A stretch of 64,000 bases of DNA from Taeniopygia guttata (GCF_048771995.1 NC_133026.1:107150501-107214500); one strand, 5' to 3'. Shown: positions 37,301-51,000, counted from the stretch's first letter. Notes: generated by a model from the sequence alone, not told the origin. Numbers and translations are program-made.

Positions 37301-40300
37301 TATTACAAATTTTAATATATACCTATTATTTGAAGGAATTTGTAGGTCTCCCTTGAGGTATGCTACTGAGGAGCCAGAGATGCTTTGTGAAAAAAAATGA
37401 AATTAAGATTTCTGCCCTTTATTAATTATCTGAAAAAGTTCTTGCTTCTGCACACACTATTCAATTTTTAAATGACAGCAATGGCTGACATTCAGATAAT
37501 TTTTTTTTTCTTTATATAATTTTCTAGTAAGAGTATATGTAAAATCAAAATACTTTAAGGGTCTACTTATGGGGACATTCTTGATGTATTCATTATATCA
37601 ATCTGGAAGTTTTGGGTCCATTTAATAAGTATTAGTGTTTGGAAAGGCTTCAAGAGTTTGTTGAGGGTGGTATTGTTTCAGAAGCAGAAATGAAATACTG
37701 CAAAGTGGTATTTACATACATTATTTCCAAGATTCCATTTCTGCTGTGCAGAATACAATGAGTGTATCTAACAGTGGTCAGGTAGAGCTGTGCCTGGAAA
37801 TAACAGTATGTTCCAGTGTAGAATTATATCTGAAGATCGGCCCTTCAGTGGGGACTTGGTATCTATTTATTTTTCTGAAGTTTTTCCAGGGAAGAGCTCC
37901 TCATTCCTTTCATTGTGGAATGCCTATCAGATCTGAAACACCAAACAAACATGATTTTAATTCAGAGAAGAGAGGGCAGGACAAAAGACAATCTGAAGGC
38001 AGAAAATCTGGGGGCAGCTCTTATATCATAAAGTTCACAAAATGCCCCTCCAAGTCTGCTTTTACTTCCATGGAGAAGAAAGAAAAAGAAGAAGACTAGC
38101 ACTCAAACTCAGGCCCTGGTTATTCAACATATTCCCCTGGAGTGACCTGAACAGCATCTTCAGCAGCCCTGCATTTAACACATCTGACACAAGATAGCAA
38201 ACTAAGACAGCTGCTTCCAACTGCTGTTGTTACTGGTCAGGAGAGAAGAAGGAAGAAGGTGGCAAGATAAAGACAAAAAAAGGTGAGAACAATTAACCTC
38301 TGACATACAATATAATATATTATGGTCATCACCAGCTTAATTGAGGACAGAAGCTGCATCAGGAATATGCTCTAGCATGTGCATAAGCTTTTCAAGGCTC
38401 ATTTGCAAAATGCCACGTATTTGCATTATCTGGGAGTAATTTGCATTTCTGTTCCCCAGTCATTTTCAGACAGGTGAATGCTAATAAAGCTCCCCAGATA
38501 ACAAAATATTAAGAAGATTTAGAATGTGAAAAACCACTTAATGTGGTTAAGGGTAACCACTTTAAAGTGCAGGTCATCTAACAGTTTAAAGGGGGATGCA
38601 ATTCTCATTGTGTCTTAAGAAAACTTTAGTCATGAGGCCTTCCAGTGACAGGCGCAGGCCAGCACACAGTATGCTGTCTTGAAGCCTGGAGACCAAAGTC
38701 GTCTTTCTAGATCCATCAGTTGTTTCATTTTCTTGGGCATGTTGTTTTGCCATTTATCCCGGGGACAGGGAAAATGTCTGCACAGAGACTGATTCTGCAT
38801 CTCAGCATGCATAAGCTCTACAAAGTACCTTGCTGACAGACACAAAACACACTTCAGTGAGCAGGGAAGAATGGGTGGTTTGGTTACAGTAAATAGGAGC
38901 TGGCAGTAAATGGGTAATATCTAATTAGGTCTATCTCCACATTCCTCGTCCCTAAAATGGAGCCATTGGAACTTCAATCCATTGTCATACAGTTTTCACA
39001 TCATGGGGGTAAAAGCACAGCAAAATGTTTGGAATCGCTAGAATTCTCCATATTAATAGAGTGACCTGCCATCTGCTGCTCTGCCCACGCTCATGGTCTG
39101 TTGCTCCATAGTTAAGCATCCATTCACAAGAGAGGAATGTTTGTGTGGCAGGCAGCTAGGACTCTATTGTATAGGTCTTTACAAACATTGCACTGTATTT
39201 TCCCAGGCATTTTTAGCTCTGTCTCTAAACACATAGATTGCCTGTGTGGCTTTTTTTCTTGTTTTTTTTTTACCTCAAGGAAGATGAATCTCACAGCTTA
39301 GTGAATATTTTCAAAATTTAGAGATATACATGCACACATATATAAAATTTTAATATAGATATCTATGCATATATACATACCTATAAAAGTAAAATTACAG
39401 AGACATGGGCTGAATATCAATTTTTGAATTAAATTGTGATGTAATTGACAGAGAGAGACTTTTGGGGCAATTAAATATTGTTTTTGTTGACAAAACTGCC
39501 TTGAGAAGTTCCTCAGGACTGCTCTGACCCAGCTGCTGCCCCTCTGCTGCAGTTTGCTGTCTCCTTGACGGAGGCAATGCAATTGTTTGTTGAACACTCT
39601 TGTATCTCAGACCCTTGATACAATCCAGAGCAAAAAGAAAAACACCAGGAGAAAAAGGGTTTTGTTATTGGATTTTTTTTGTTTGTTTGCTTGCTTTTCA
39701 GTACAGATCTCCCTAATCTGGTCCATGAAATGATCCCACAAGCAGTTGTGCTGGCACATCTCAATAAGTGTGGGAGCAGGCATAAAGGGCTGCAGGGCGG
39801 TGGAGGAAGGGCAGCTCATTTTGCCACCAAGGAACACATACCGTGGAACTAATCTCAACAGCTCTCAGCAACAATGAATCAGAACTTCAAACCTTCTAAG
39901 CTATTACTATATTTAATTCATGTATTTGACTCTTTAAATAATCTAGGTGTAGGGGTATTTTTTTTTAAAAATATTCTCTTTTGTTTTTTTCACTAAGGCA
40001 TACTGACAAGACGCTATTCATTTTTTCCAAAATAGTGTCAGATAGGGAAATGCAGCTTTAAGTTAAGGATTTTTTTCTTTTATGTAGCATCTTTCTTGCC
40101 AGTGAAATAAACAACCAGCATGTATTTCCAGTTGGTGCTCAATTCTTCCTCATATTTCAGTCAGCTCTTGTACATTATTATATGAGTTCTATTGTTACAG
40201 CTAAATGTATACAGATCACTGGGTGTTTGTTCCTCAATGAAGCAATTTTTTTCCCTAGGATAAATAATTGTGGGCATTTTATTTATGAAAAGCTCTGTAC

Positions 40301-40839
40301 TCAACATGCTCATGCAGGTCCAGCGAATAATATAAGTGTGTGCTTAACCTCAGGGGTACAATTTCTGCTGCGCTCATCAGGGGCAATATTCACCTGCTGA
40401 GAGCAAAGTGTGAGTCTCACTGGATTACAGCTAGCATGCTCAGAACTTCCCAAAACTGAGCTCATAGCTAATTGAAGTTACTACATTTGTTTCAGTAGGA
40501 GTTAGTCACCTGAATACCATTGGAGATCTGGTATTAAGGACTCTTAGGAATCCTGATCCCTTTTTCTCAGTCGTGTTTTACTGCAGTGTATACACAGCTG
40601 CATGGTATTCATGCTTCCAGAACTATCCTTTTAACAGTTTTTAATTGGTTTCTTATAATTTATGGTGTCTCTTTAATTTTTTTTCTAGTATGAAAGCAAA
40701 CAGGGACCTCTGTCTAACCTTCTTTGTTCTAGTCAGTACTGGATATATTTATGCTATGTCACAATTTATTTGCTCCTTTCTAAAGCATTCACCTTTATAA
40801 TCACCATGCACACAGGAGACATCTTGCTATTCCTCTGAT
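34399..40839. other. Unique non-coding DNA, no gene seen
   Basis: Open frames are under 120 codons with no recognised domain. T-rich and TA-rich patches occur (35150-35200, 37295-37320, 39320-39385). A cluster of octamer motifs at 38401-38446 is listed separately. No transposon was seen in this 6.4 kb, which is unusually clean. Confidence 0.6.
38401..38446 (+). promoter_or_regulatory. Cluster of three octamer (POU) motifs
   Basis: ATTTGCAA (38401-38408), ATTTGCAT (38419-38426) and ATTTGCAT (38439-38446) lie in the same orientation with starts 18 and 20 bp apart, close to two turns of the helix. ATTTGCAT is the octamer bound by POU-domain proteins such as Oct-1. The motifs are seen directly; enhancer function is inference and A+T-rich DNA raises the chance rate. 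Confidence 0.35.
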
Positions 40840-40990
40840 ACTTTTTTCTTGTCCTTCTCTGGATCCATTTGCTTTACCCTTTTTGAAGTGCTGTGCCCAG
40901 AATTGTAAGCAGTATTCAAGGTGAATGTACACTCTCAGTTTACATTATGAGACATTCTTAGTGGCATTCCTTTACTTTCTTAAGATAGGC
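40840..40990 (-). mobile_element. Old CR1 LINE relic
   Basis: The plus strand carries CTTGTCCTTCTCTGGATCC followed by GTGCTGTGCCCAGAATTG and AGTATTCAAGGTG. In the same order and similar spacing, minus-strand CR1 reads 'ttgcccttctctggac', 'ggtgcccagaactg', 'agtactcgaggtg'. The match fades on both sides, and divergence is greater than for the copies at 33.3 and 60.1 kb, so this insertion is older. It corresponds to the 3' part of the RT region and has no usable reading frame. Confidence 0.6.
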
Positions 40991-43608
40991 TTGTTTATTT
41001 TATTTGAATCTTGGCTTCCATCAACAGGTGGTTTTCATCAAGGAGGCTATGATGAAGGCTTCTTTATATTTATATATTCTGCCACATGGAACTCATAAGT
41101 CTTCCTACAGTTCAGTATTTTGCCGTCCATTTGCTTCCATTCAAATTGCTTGACTACTAACATTTTGTCTTGGATTTAAATGTCTCTTTCTCAGGCCCTT
41201 CTCAACCCAAAGGTTCAAACATGGAGAAACAATGGTACTCATCCACACACCAAATCATGGCTGGGTTCCCATTTAGTTTATCCTTCCTTCAACTGCTCCC
41301 CAGTACAGTTTAGAGGATTCTTCACACAGCCATCCAGCTAAGGTTACAGTCCCATTGAATGTATAGGTAGGCAATACCTCTTCCCCTTCCATGCCTACAA
41401 ATGCCTATGGATAAGCGAGAAGACAAGCAGAAGTCCTACACATACAGATCCCCACTCTCCCAGGATGCATCTTCTTGTTTCAGCAGTAAGTTCCTCTACA
41501 CAGTAGTGAGGGGCTTCATTGTCCAGGGATTGGCACAGTCTGTGTTCCTAAGGCAGGTCATTCTTCTTTTTCCTGTAACTATGCTCTTTAGCATTGTCCA
41601 CAAGCTTTGCTTTATCCTCCTTTGCTTCTTTACACAAACATTGATGAATTTGCTGCACCCTTTCAGTCAAAGGGATGGGGTTTTTTAATTTATTTTGCAA
41701 GTCAACCCCTCACTGGGCTAAAAACAAACTGCTTACTACAGCCTGTGCTGCTGACAATTTCACAATTTCTAATTAATTGTATAGCCCTACTTTCTCATCC
41801 CACAACTACATACCTCCCTTTACGGTCTCCCAAGGGACAATTGTGAAGAAATCTACAGCAGGTGGGAGAGCTCATGTGTCATCTCCTACAAATGGAGGCT
41901 AAGAGACTACTTACCCAAGCTCAGGCACGGATAAGTACCCTAAAATTAGCTGGGCATTTGGTGGCAGCAGCTGTATGTAGCAATGTACTGCAAGATGTAG
42001 AAACAGATGGCATTGCAGAAAACACGGATGTTGTGTTTATTGTCTGATGGGAGGCCTCTCTGCCTCCTTCCTTTAACATCTTCACAGAGCATTTGGCGGA
42101 TAAAATGGGATTCCCTTTCTGCTTCCCTTTCTACTGCTTCTGTAGTCAGCTTCTCTGTAACTTTCCTCCATTCTGAGTTGGTAGTTGGTTATTCCTACTG
42201 CTTCCCTTGTGCTTTTGACTTTTTTATATTGGAGTCTTCTTCTTTTATATCTTTCGCATGACTTTTACTTCACATGGCAGCAATAAACATAAAAATATGG
42301 TTCTTAGAGCATGTTGATATTCATAAGGGGGGCAAGTGTACATACTAGAATTTCCTTCAAAGACTTCAAAGGAAAAAAATTTTAATATTTGCACCAAAGG
42401 ATGTGCATGGATATATATATTCTGAAAAAAAAACCCCACAAAAACAAAAACAACAACATAGGAAAATACATAGAATACATAGAAAAAAAGCTTTTTTATT
42501 TTTCTTCAGAAAAGAACAGAAATGAGAGACCAGTAAAATTTTGACAACATTTTGGGAAGGTTTCCAACTACTTCTTTCAAAATCAAGGACATTTTTGCAG
42601 TTTAGTTGAATTTTGGGGACATTAAGTTCTAAGAGATTTCCTCGGCACAAGTTCCCTGAGCTCTGTCATGTACAGACAGCTCCAGACCTGGGACACCCAC
42701 TGATTTTCTTACTGAAGCAGTAATACTAGACTGCACTTTTTGGGGAGCAGGAGGAAATTTTAAAAATTGCAAAAATTGATTAATGAAACTAGAAATTTCA
42801 GAGGAGGTTAAGTGAGAGTATCAATGTGTCTCAAGGTGTAAAATGGTGTAGCATCCACTGAGGTAAGTGTTCCATAGCCTCCAGAACACGTGGAATAGAT
42901 TTCTGTTTCAAATACCCCAGATTAGCTGATCCATCCCAACAGGATGAGGTGGAACAACCTGCAAGGAGACCAGTGTATTACACCCAAGGCCTAACACAAA
43001 CACACAAAAACAGAGCTAAACCTATCACTTCCAAACAGCTGGTGGTCTTCCCTTAGCAGCACTGGGGCCATCCCTCTCCTCAAGAAGCACATCAGCAGCT
43101 AAATCTTCTCCTCTTGGCCCTTCTGCACCTCTACTCTGCTGCTCTATACCTTCTCCTTTTCAGTTATTTCATACCAGTCTTCTCCTAACCCTCCCAAAAT
43201 GTCTCTCCATGGGATGGTTTTATGAAGTCACTCTGGCCTTTGATTTTACTTTGTCAGTGCTGATACAGCTCTCACAGTCTGGAAGACATATTCTCCTTCC
43301 AAAAGAGCTTCACAGCTTCCCTTTGAAGTCCTCCTCTCCGTGAAGGGCAGAAATTAACTAGGTCTAGCCATGAGGGACCCACCCTGCAACAGGGACACTC
43401 AGAATCAACCTGGCAGGAAAATGAATGTGTGACAAAGGGCAGCAGAAGAGCAATACTTTTTGCTTGTCTGTGGGAGTCCAGGGCTTCCCTCTGGCTGCCC
43501 TGGAAGGTCTGGGACCCTGGCAGGGGGTCCGGAACCCACCTGTACAGAGCCCCGAGAGACACTGTCTCTGATCTCTGTCCTTGGAAAAGAGTTTTCAATC
43601 TTACAGGA
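40991..43608. other. Unique non-coding DNA, no gene seen
   Basis: Open frames are under 120 codons. A G+C-richer patch at about 43430-43560 yields overlapping frames on both strands but no recognised protein. It directly adjoins an LTR-like segment on its right, so part of it could belong to that element or be plain flank. Confidence 0.5.
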
Positions 43609-44093
43609 TGAATTAACACTCAAGCTCTGAGTATTTGATATAATTAATAATTAAGTGTGGCACAGGTGCAAAAGTAAAATTTTAGGATTCTAAATTAAGG
43701 GTCCAAAGGGCACAAGATGGAGGAAATTGGGTGTGTCTTGTCCTTTTTCTTCTTCTTCATGCCCTCCATGTTTCACTGTAGTGTTGGCATTTTTCTATTG
43801 GTTTAGGCTGGGGACACAGTGTTCAATGTAGATGATAGATATTGGCACATTATTGTAAATATAGCACACGTAGTTTCTGGTATATAATGTTTGTACTATC
43901 CCACTGAGGGGCAGAGCCCCGCACGCTGCCCTGCAGGACAGACCTGCGGCAGGGCAGCAGAACATGTTAGAGATAAGCTTGGATAAACAACCTTGAAAAC
44001 CAGCACAGACAAATTATGGCTTCTTCTTTGGCAATGGGGCAGAAAGACAGACTTTTTACAGTCTCGGAATCATCAATACCTCAGATTCCGACA
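43609..44093 (+). mobile_element. LTR of an endogenous retrovirus, second family
   Basis: About 485 bp that resembles, by recall, a passerine LTR family: an A+T-rich left part, a TATA-like TATATAAT at 43881-43888, a G+C-rich stretch with GCAGGGCAGCAG after it, a polyadenylation-signal-like GATAAACAACC near 43982 and a right end GATTCCGACA. This order (promoter, then poly(A) region) sets the orientation. A short inverted pair, TCGGAATC and GATTCCGA, lies at the right end. The left edge is uncertain, and no flanking direct repeat or internal retroviral genes were found. It is taken as a solo or isolated LTR fossil; class not determined, ERVK-like possible. Confidence 0.55.
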
Positions 44094-47000
44094 CTTCTTC
44101 ACCTCCAGTACTGCCCATTGCCTCACAAGGACAGCAGAGACTCTAAATGGATGATTTACCAATGTGTTTGTAAGTCCTCAAATTCTTTTCTACTTTCAAC
44201 TGTAATTTTTTGGTTTTGGCAATGAATTAAATAAAATTTTCTCACCTGAGTCTGCTTTGTCCAGATACCCTCTAAATTCACTCTGCCCATGGGACCTTCA
44301 GTCTACAAATGCAACTATATTTGGACAAAGAGAGCGGGTGCACTCTTATGCTCCAGGACACAGCTTTCCCTAACTACTTTTACCCTGTAATAGCCACGGA
44401 TGTAAGCCCTGTGCACTTGCAAACTAGATGACAAACTTGTGTTCACATACTCCTGACAAATACAATCCACAAAATCCCCAGGCATTCACCAGCCTGCTGA
44501 ACATCGTTGTGACCTTCACTCTGGCATGGGATAGAGTGGCTGGGGGCAGAAAGGAGTTGCTGATCTGTGGTTGCTTTTGAGGCAGTGAATCACAGTCATG
44601 TTATCCCAGAACAACAGGATTGCGTATCTTCTAAATCACTGAAAATTTCAATTTCAGCCCATGAGTGGCATTGTACAACCTGTTTTGGTAAGAGCTTCTA
44701 CCTATCTTTCATCAACTGAAAATAGCTGACCTGCAATTTGCAATCATCTTTACCATTTCTACATTCTTTACTTGTTAAATAAAATCTTAAAATGAGATTT
44801 ATATTACCTTACAGGATCTTCAGCCTACATGTATTGTCATGTGTGACAATGTTTGTAAACCAGCATGGTCATTAGGAACTGCAGTGGTGAGACACTAGTG
44901 TCTCATGGAAAGAAACTCTATCAGAATTTGGGGCACCAATTTATAAGTGTTTTATTTTTGTTTCATTTTGGAGAAAAATCAAGGATTGTTGTTTCACAGG
45001 AGGTGTTAGGGGTGATGCTGTTTGCTTGTGTTTCAGCAGCTATAAAGTAAAAATTTACATAGTTCTCAACTTCTGCCATAGTACATAATGAATGGAGAAG
45101 AAATAGACTAAAATTTATAAGTATAGGCATACCTTAAGGAATTGGATATCAAGGTATAAATGCTTTCTGTTCCTTAGGAAAAAATATTGTTGCAATCATA
45201 GGCTGCAGGAATCACAGTTCTTCAGAAACTTAAAAGAAATCCACTTTTTGGCTATAAAATATGCATTATTCATTTTGCCCAGGTTAACTTTATTTTTCTT
45301 TTAAAGGAGCCTTGACACTTTAAACTGGCATTTGTGAATGTAGTGTAAATCTTTGCAATATAACCAGGTGACAAGTTGGCTGCAGAAAATGAGAAATATT
45401 ACCTGTGGAATAGCTCATTTAAAGAAAAGCATGAGTTAGGATTCAGTCTATTTACAAGCACTAAACAAGGTGCTCAGACATCTTTGCACTCTGCTTTATC
45501 CCCAGTGACACAGTAGTTCTTGAGTTATATAAAAATTACTTTTATCCCCCCATCTCTTTCCTAAGAAATTAATTTTAAAATTAGTAGTACTAAGTAAAAA
45601 TTTCCTGAGGACAGTCACTTAAATACAAAATTGAATTAGGTCTGGCCGAGTTCTAACCCACTTTGCCTTTGTCTTTCACATGCCTCTAAGCAAGAAAATT
45701 TTGCTAACATAAGTGCTGAATAAAAGTTTCTGAATTCACAGTGGAGACAGCCTATTTTAGGACATTCAGTGTTGTTTACACAGAAAGTGTCTGACCTTCC
45801 AAAACCCTTTCACACATCCCTAGTGCAGCGACCAGGCAATGATTCAGGAAATGTTTTGGCCACACCTTCTGATAATTGGGAGTGCAGATGCGGCCATATT
45901 ACCAGAGTGGTAAATGTTCATTGCAAAGTTAATTTGGGGAATTAGCATCAGGAAGGATGAGCAGAAAAAGCAGTCAGGCTGAAAAGCCAGAGCATGTCAC
46001 TGTCTCTACCGGTGATACACTTGTGTTATTGCTTCTGTATCTTATATTACTGTTAATTAAGGCTGCAGAAAGTGGGGCTGCTCCATCGCAGTGAAATACT
46101 GGAGAATCTGTCTGCCTTTTTTAACAAACTGCTGGAGTATAGTCAACAATTTAGTGTTTTAGAATGGGCACTGTAGATGTTTCCCAAAAGGGGCACTCTT
46201 GGTGCACCAAGAGTATAGTTGAAGGGTGGGAAAACGTAATGGTCTCAAATTAATTCATTGCAGCTCTTCTTTTGTGGTAAAAAAGCCATATCTTTCTCAC
46301 ATAAAAACCATCTGTCTTTCCAACCATTACATGGATCTCTGCCACCCTACAGAAACAACAAGATGAAGTCACTAAGAAATTTTCCATGGTTGGGTATGAC
46401 TGGTTTTGAGCAAGGGCAACTGTGAAACCATACAAGGAGAAACCCACATTCCTTTCTTTTTTTCCTAGAAACACTGGCCTAAAAAAATAAATCAAGAGCC
46501 TGAAGCTAAATATTGACTGAAACATACATTGAACTATGAGCAAATGCCTTGGCTCCCAGTGTTTAATTCTTTCAACATTAACGGCCATAGGAGTAGAAAA
46601 GTATTACCTAAGAGACACCCAACTCTCTCATCCATTTTTACTCCTAACACAGAGCTCTGAAGCATGAACTTTGGCAAACACGAGAAGTAAAAAGGGTCTC
46701 TTCCTATACCAGCAGCAAAGAGGACGTAAATGAGGATGGACAAAGGATGTCAAATGGTAAGTGAGAGCAGTAACAGTGAATGGGTGAAATTATCCACCCA
46801 AGCAGCTAAGACTAGAGGCATTCCTAGGGAAATACTGAACAAGCCAGGCAGAATATTTCAGTGCATATCAGCACAAGAGACAAAGCCTCCAGTGGAGAAA
46901 AATTGAAAATCTCAACTCGCATTGTGAAGGAGAATAGGATTAACAAAATTCATTCACCTTTGAACTTAAGAGAGTGAATAAAATGAATATTCCAAACAAG

Positions 47001-47993
47001 CATTGGAAGATTGTTGCGCCCAGATGAAAACTGCACTCAGTCATCATGTGTTCCCAACAGCTGTCAAAAGAAGGCAAGGCATCTGATTACTTTGTAGCAG
47101 CCTTTTAAATATATTTCATATTGATGTTGGAACATCCTGCAGAAATAATAATTTCTAATGCACTTACAAATTATTTGAAAAATGAGGTGAGTAAGGCAGT
47201 GATAGCACAAACTAGAGCAGCTAAAATCTCCATAAAGTGTGTGGAGTCAAACCAGGCAAAGAAAAATCTGTTCATGGCACAAGAACAAATGCAAAGGCTG
47301 ACATAAGATTGCACAGTAAGCTCTATTTAAAAGGAAATTGTGTGATAGCAGATCAAGGAAACAAATGCACACTTGTATTCAAGAAAGAGAATGAGCTTAG
47401 GCAGAAGTCCCCAACAAATCTCAGAGCTGTGAGCAGCTAACAAAATCCTCCTAGATGACAGCTTTGAAGAAAAATAGTTTTACAGGAAAGGTACAGGGCT
47501 GAGCCTCGGGAGGTTGGTGTCCCCATTGCTATGCTGCTGCACATGTTTGCTGGGACTCTGGAAGAGAAAAAAGATTCAGCAAAGCTTTCCTTTATAGAAT
47601 GGAGAGAATATTTCGCTTCCCTGACATCCTTTGCCTTATGTACTTATGAGGTATGAACATCTTTGCATTCTCTCTCAGTGAAACCTGCCAGGATTTACTG
47701 TGGAAAACAGCATTCAAGGGACCCCTTATAGAAGAAAGTGTGTACCAAGAGAACTGTTCTGAAAACCTGCAGATTCAGAAGGAGAATATGAGGCCATGAA
47801 TGCCACTTACACAGAGGATGTCTTTCATGAAATTGCAGAGAGGCTGAATCTACTCACTTCCTTTCATGTCAGTCTAGGTACTTTTATGCTCTACAGAATG
47901 TCAGCAGGCAAATCTTGCAACCAAAATGGGGTTTCTTTAAGTCCATTGGCACACATTTAACCAAAGAGACCTCTAATGGTCCCTTTGACCTTG
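44094..47993. other. Unique non-coding DNA, no gene seen
   Basis: Open frames are under 115 codons without known domains. A perfect 20-bp palindrome at 46195-46214 is listed separately. No transposon recognised. Confidence 0.6.
46195..46214. repeat. Perfect 20-bp palindrome
   Basis: ACTCTTGGTGCACCAAGAGT is its own reverse complement, with no spacer. By simple counting, a spacerless 10-bp half-site palindrome is expected about once in a million positions, so one in 64 kb is mildly surprising. The core TTGGTGCACCAA resembles a dyad binding site, but no factor can be assigned. Confidence 0.9.
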
Positions 47994-48064
47994 CTGTGAG
48001 CAGACTGAAAGACATCCCAAGGTCCATTCCAGCCCAACTGATTTCAGTGACTATTGTACTATGA
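47994..48064 (+). mobile_element. Faint CR1 LINE 3'-end relic
   Basis: GACATCCCAAGGTCCATTCCAGCCCAACTGATT, described here only by position 48011-48043, has the same order as the CR1 3' end: a 'gatgatctt' region, 'aaggtcccttccaacccaa', then a decayed 'attctatgatt' tail (ACTATTGTACTATG at 48050-48063). The match is short and diverged, with no tail repeat left intact. Confidence 0.5.
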
Positions 48065-51000
48065 AATGTCCAAATTAATGACAAGATTTCTGGCATGGCA
48101 CAATTACAGCCTGCTCTTATAATATAGTCAGAGACAAATAGCATACCACTGCATGAGTAGCAGGTCCAGTTTCACTCCTGAATATCTCCATCCTTCCTCT
48201 TCTTAGCCATTCTCTCTCACTGCACACTTTGAGATGACTTTCATACTCATGTAAGTCACACAGCAAGACACAGCAGCCCAATCAGATGGCAAAAAGACAA
48301 GACAAAGCAGTTTTATTTGAGATCAGATGAGCCATTGTAGCAGAATCAGGATGGAAAGTTAATGGCTGTGGTGAGAGATGGGGAAGGAAAAAGGGGAGGA
48401 TGGAGAAAGAAAGAGTCAGAAGAAAAGTTACTATAGTTTCCCCTTTTAGTCACTGGCAAACTTTTACATCAGCTTGGCCATATTGTGAAAATATATCCTA
48501 AAGACATAGTTAATTTAAATCTACAATTCATCTCAAAATTATCCCACTCTACCCATATGCTATCAAGATTTTGTTTGCAGGGAGCAGGGGCTTTTGAACC
48601 TCAGCAGAACTCCAAACTCAAGAATTAAGTAGTGGTGAAAATGACACAGGACAGAAAAAGCTGTGGCTCTTGTGTACTGTATGATGGCACTGCAACATGG
48701 TGAAAGTAAAGTTGGGAAAATTAGAATGGTAGAAAAAAACTGGCCTGGAGAGTTTGGTCCTTTACAACACAGAGGTAGTGTTATGAGTCAGGATTGAGGA
48801 GAACTACAGCTTTCCATCAAGGAAAGGACTCCACTGTGCCTCCAAGACAGAGCTGGCTCACAGTTTGTCAGCAGCAGAGGCAAACTGAAATAATGGGGCA
48901 GCGTAGAACAGATGGTGAGGCTGTGTGGAACAGGCAAGTGTTGGCACAGGGAAGCTAAGGCAATTACCACTGCCACCTCTCCTCTGCGGTCTTCTTTCCT
49001 GCCAGGCCCAACCAGCAAAGTCAGTCTTCCTTTCATTGCCTATTCCTTCTCACCAGAGGCAGATTTATTTTCACACCCCTTAGTTCAGCCAATGATACTG
49101 CTCTCACACAAGAGAACAATGATCAGCCCTTTCTGAGGGCTTGCTTTGCTGCCCATTACAGGCAGTTGTTGGCTTTATTTTTCCCCAAAGCCAGCCCTGC
49201 TACCAAATCTATTCCTACCAAGAAGTGTAACTCTGAAAAGCAGAGTACAAACCTACTCACACTACAAATTATGCTAGGTTTTCCATCACCAGTGTGCTCG
49301 CTTTCCACTTGGAATTATTCTGAATGGAGCAACATGATGACTTCAGTGCAGTGCTCTGTAACCTCATATCAGGATATGTCTTTCTTCACATGTTTTTCTC
49401 CACATGTTTTTCTCCACATGTTTTTCTGTAACGTGACTGTTACAGAAAACAAACACTGTGTGTGTGTGTCTTTGATTCCCAAGACTGTACAGTAAAAAAA
49501 GCCAACCCCAAAATGCACTACAAGGGCCATAAGTGGCAAATGGCAAGTCTTTGATGCAGGAAAAATTATACATTGAGGCAAAATCTCAGGATAATCTACA
49601 GCTGCTCAGGTCATGATGAGTGGTACAAAAATATCAGTGATAATGGACATGCAGCTTGCTAGGCAGTAGAACACATGCTATGTAGCAATGGTTTGGTGAG
49701 TAAATGCCATTTAGGGACAGTCAAACTAGAGATACAAAAGACTGTAAGAAGTGACTGCATAGCAAGAAGCATCTTTCCAGACAGAATAATCCCAGAGCTG
49801 AAAGCATACACTTTGTATTATTAAGGAAAATGTAATCCCAAAATCTGAAAATTACTCACTCCCCAATAATAGGGATGGATTTAGATCACCATGCTTTTCT
49901 TCTACATTTGACTTTCCTCACACCTTATAAGTATTTAAGGCTTGGTTTTAAAAGCAAATATCTTTTAAAGGGTTGCTCTTACCACTATGATGAAGTGGCA
50001 GCAGTGGCAGGGTCATCTGTGCTCTTAAATGGAAAAAGACCTGCATCTCCAAGGGCTACCTAGAAATTGAGAGGACTTTCTGTTCCCATCAAATGACCAA
50101 ATGAAGTGTAGCCTGAAGGAGACTGCATGGCTTAGAAATCTGAAGAGAAAATAATTTTTGAGGATACCTCTTGCTCATGTCTGGTATCTGTCAGGCCAGT
50201 AGAACTTAGTACCAGAAAGGACCATCTTTTAGGGCAAGGAAGGGTAGCTAAGTAAGGAAAAGTGAATTCAAAACAGCCTGATTCACATTAGGACTGTGTA
50301 CAGGTTGTGTGCACTGCTGACTCTGGCCATGTCTGAAAATAAAATTGTTTCCATTCTGGTTGCTTTAATGTTGTATACTGCCATAGTCCATTTCCATTGT
50401 TTACTGATTGTCCTCAAGTTCTTCCTCTCCCTGGTCTGAATTTGTGGGATAACACTTGGTGGGAAGACAAAACTTTCTTTGGTTCAGCAGAAGGTATCTG
50501 TTTCTCAGCTACCATGGGCTACTAGCTTTATTTTCTTCACTCTTTGCAAATGGCACCAGTTAGTGCTAACACAGAAGAACAGCCCCATGGGCAGCATCAC
50601 CTTAGCCTTGCAAAGCTCCAGCAGAGGAGTGGATCACTTTTGGCACAGGATGGCAAACTGGTGCCTCTGCTTTCCTGCCTTGCCTTTCAGTTGTCCACCC
50701 CAAAGCCTCAGAGAACATTCCTGTCCCTCAATGGTTCCCACTTCACAGTTCTACATGTTCATCTCATTCACCAGAGAGGGAAGTTTGGCAAGATTGCTGG
50801 AGAGGACTGGCGTGGCAACACAAGCCCTTTCTATTTTGGGGTGAAAGCCTCTGGTGGATGGAAGACAGTAACAGCTGAGGCAGTAATGCCTTTGTGGCCA
50901 AAAGGGTTTTCACACTGAATGAGCAAGCTAGATCTGTTTGAGATTCAAGGACAGGATTACAGTTTGAGCAAGTCATTCCCTCAGAAGAGCTATGCAGTTC

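Noticed and set aside
43272-43619. 115-codon minus-strand frame in the G+C-rich patch left of the LTR
   Set aside because: Overlaps another minus-strand frame and matches no known protein; composition explains the open frame.
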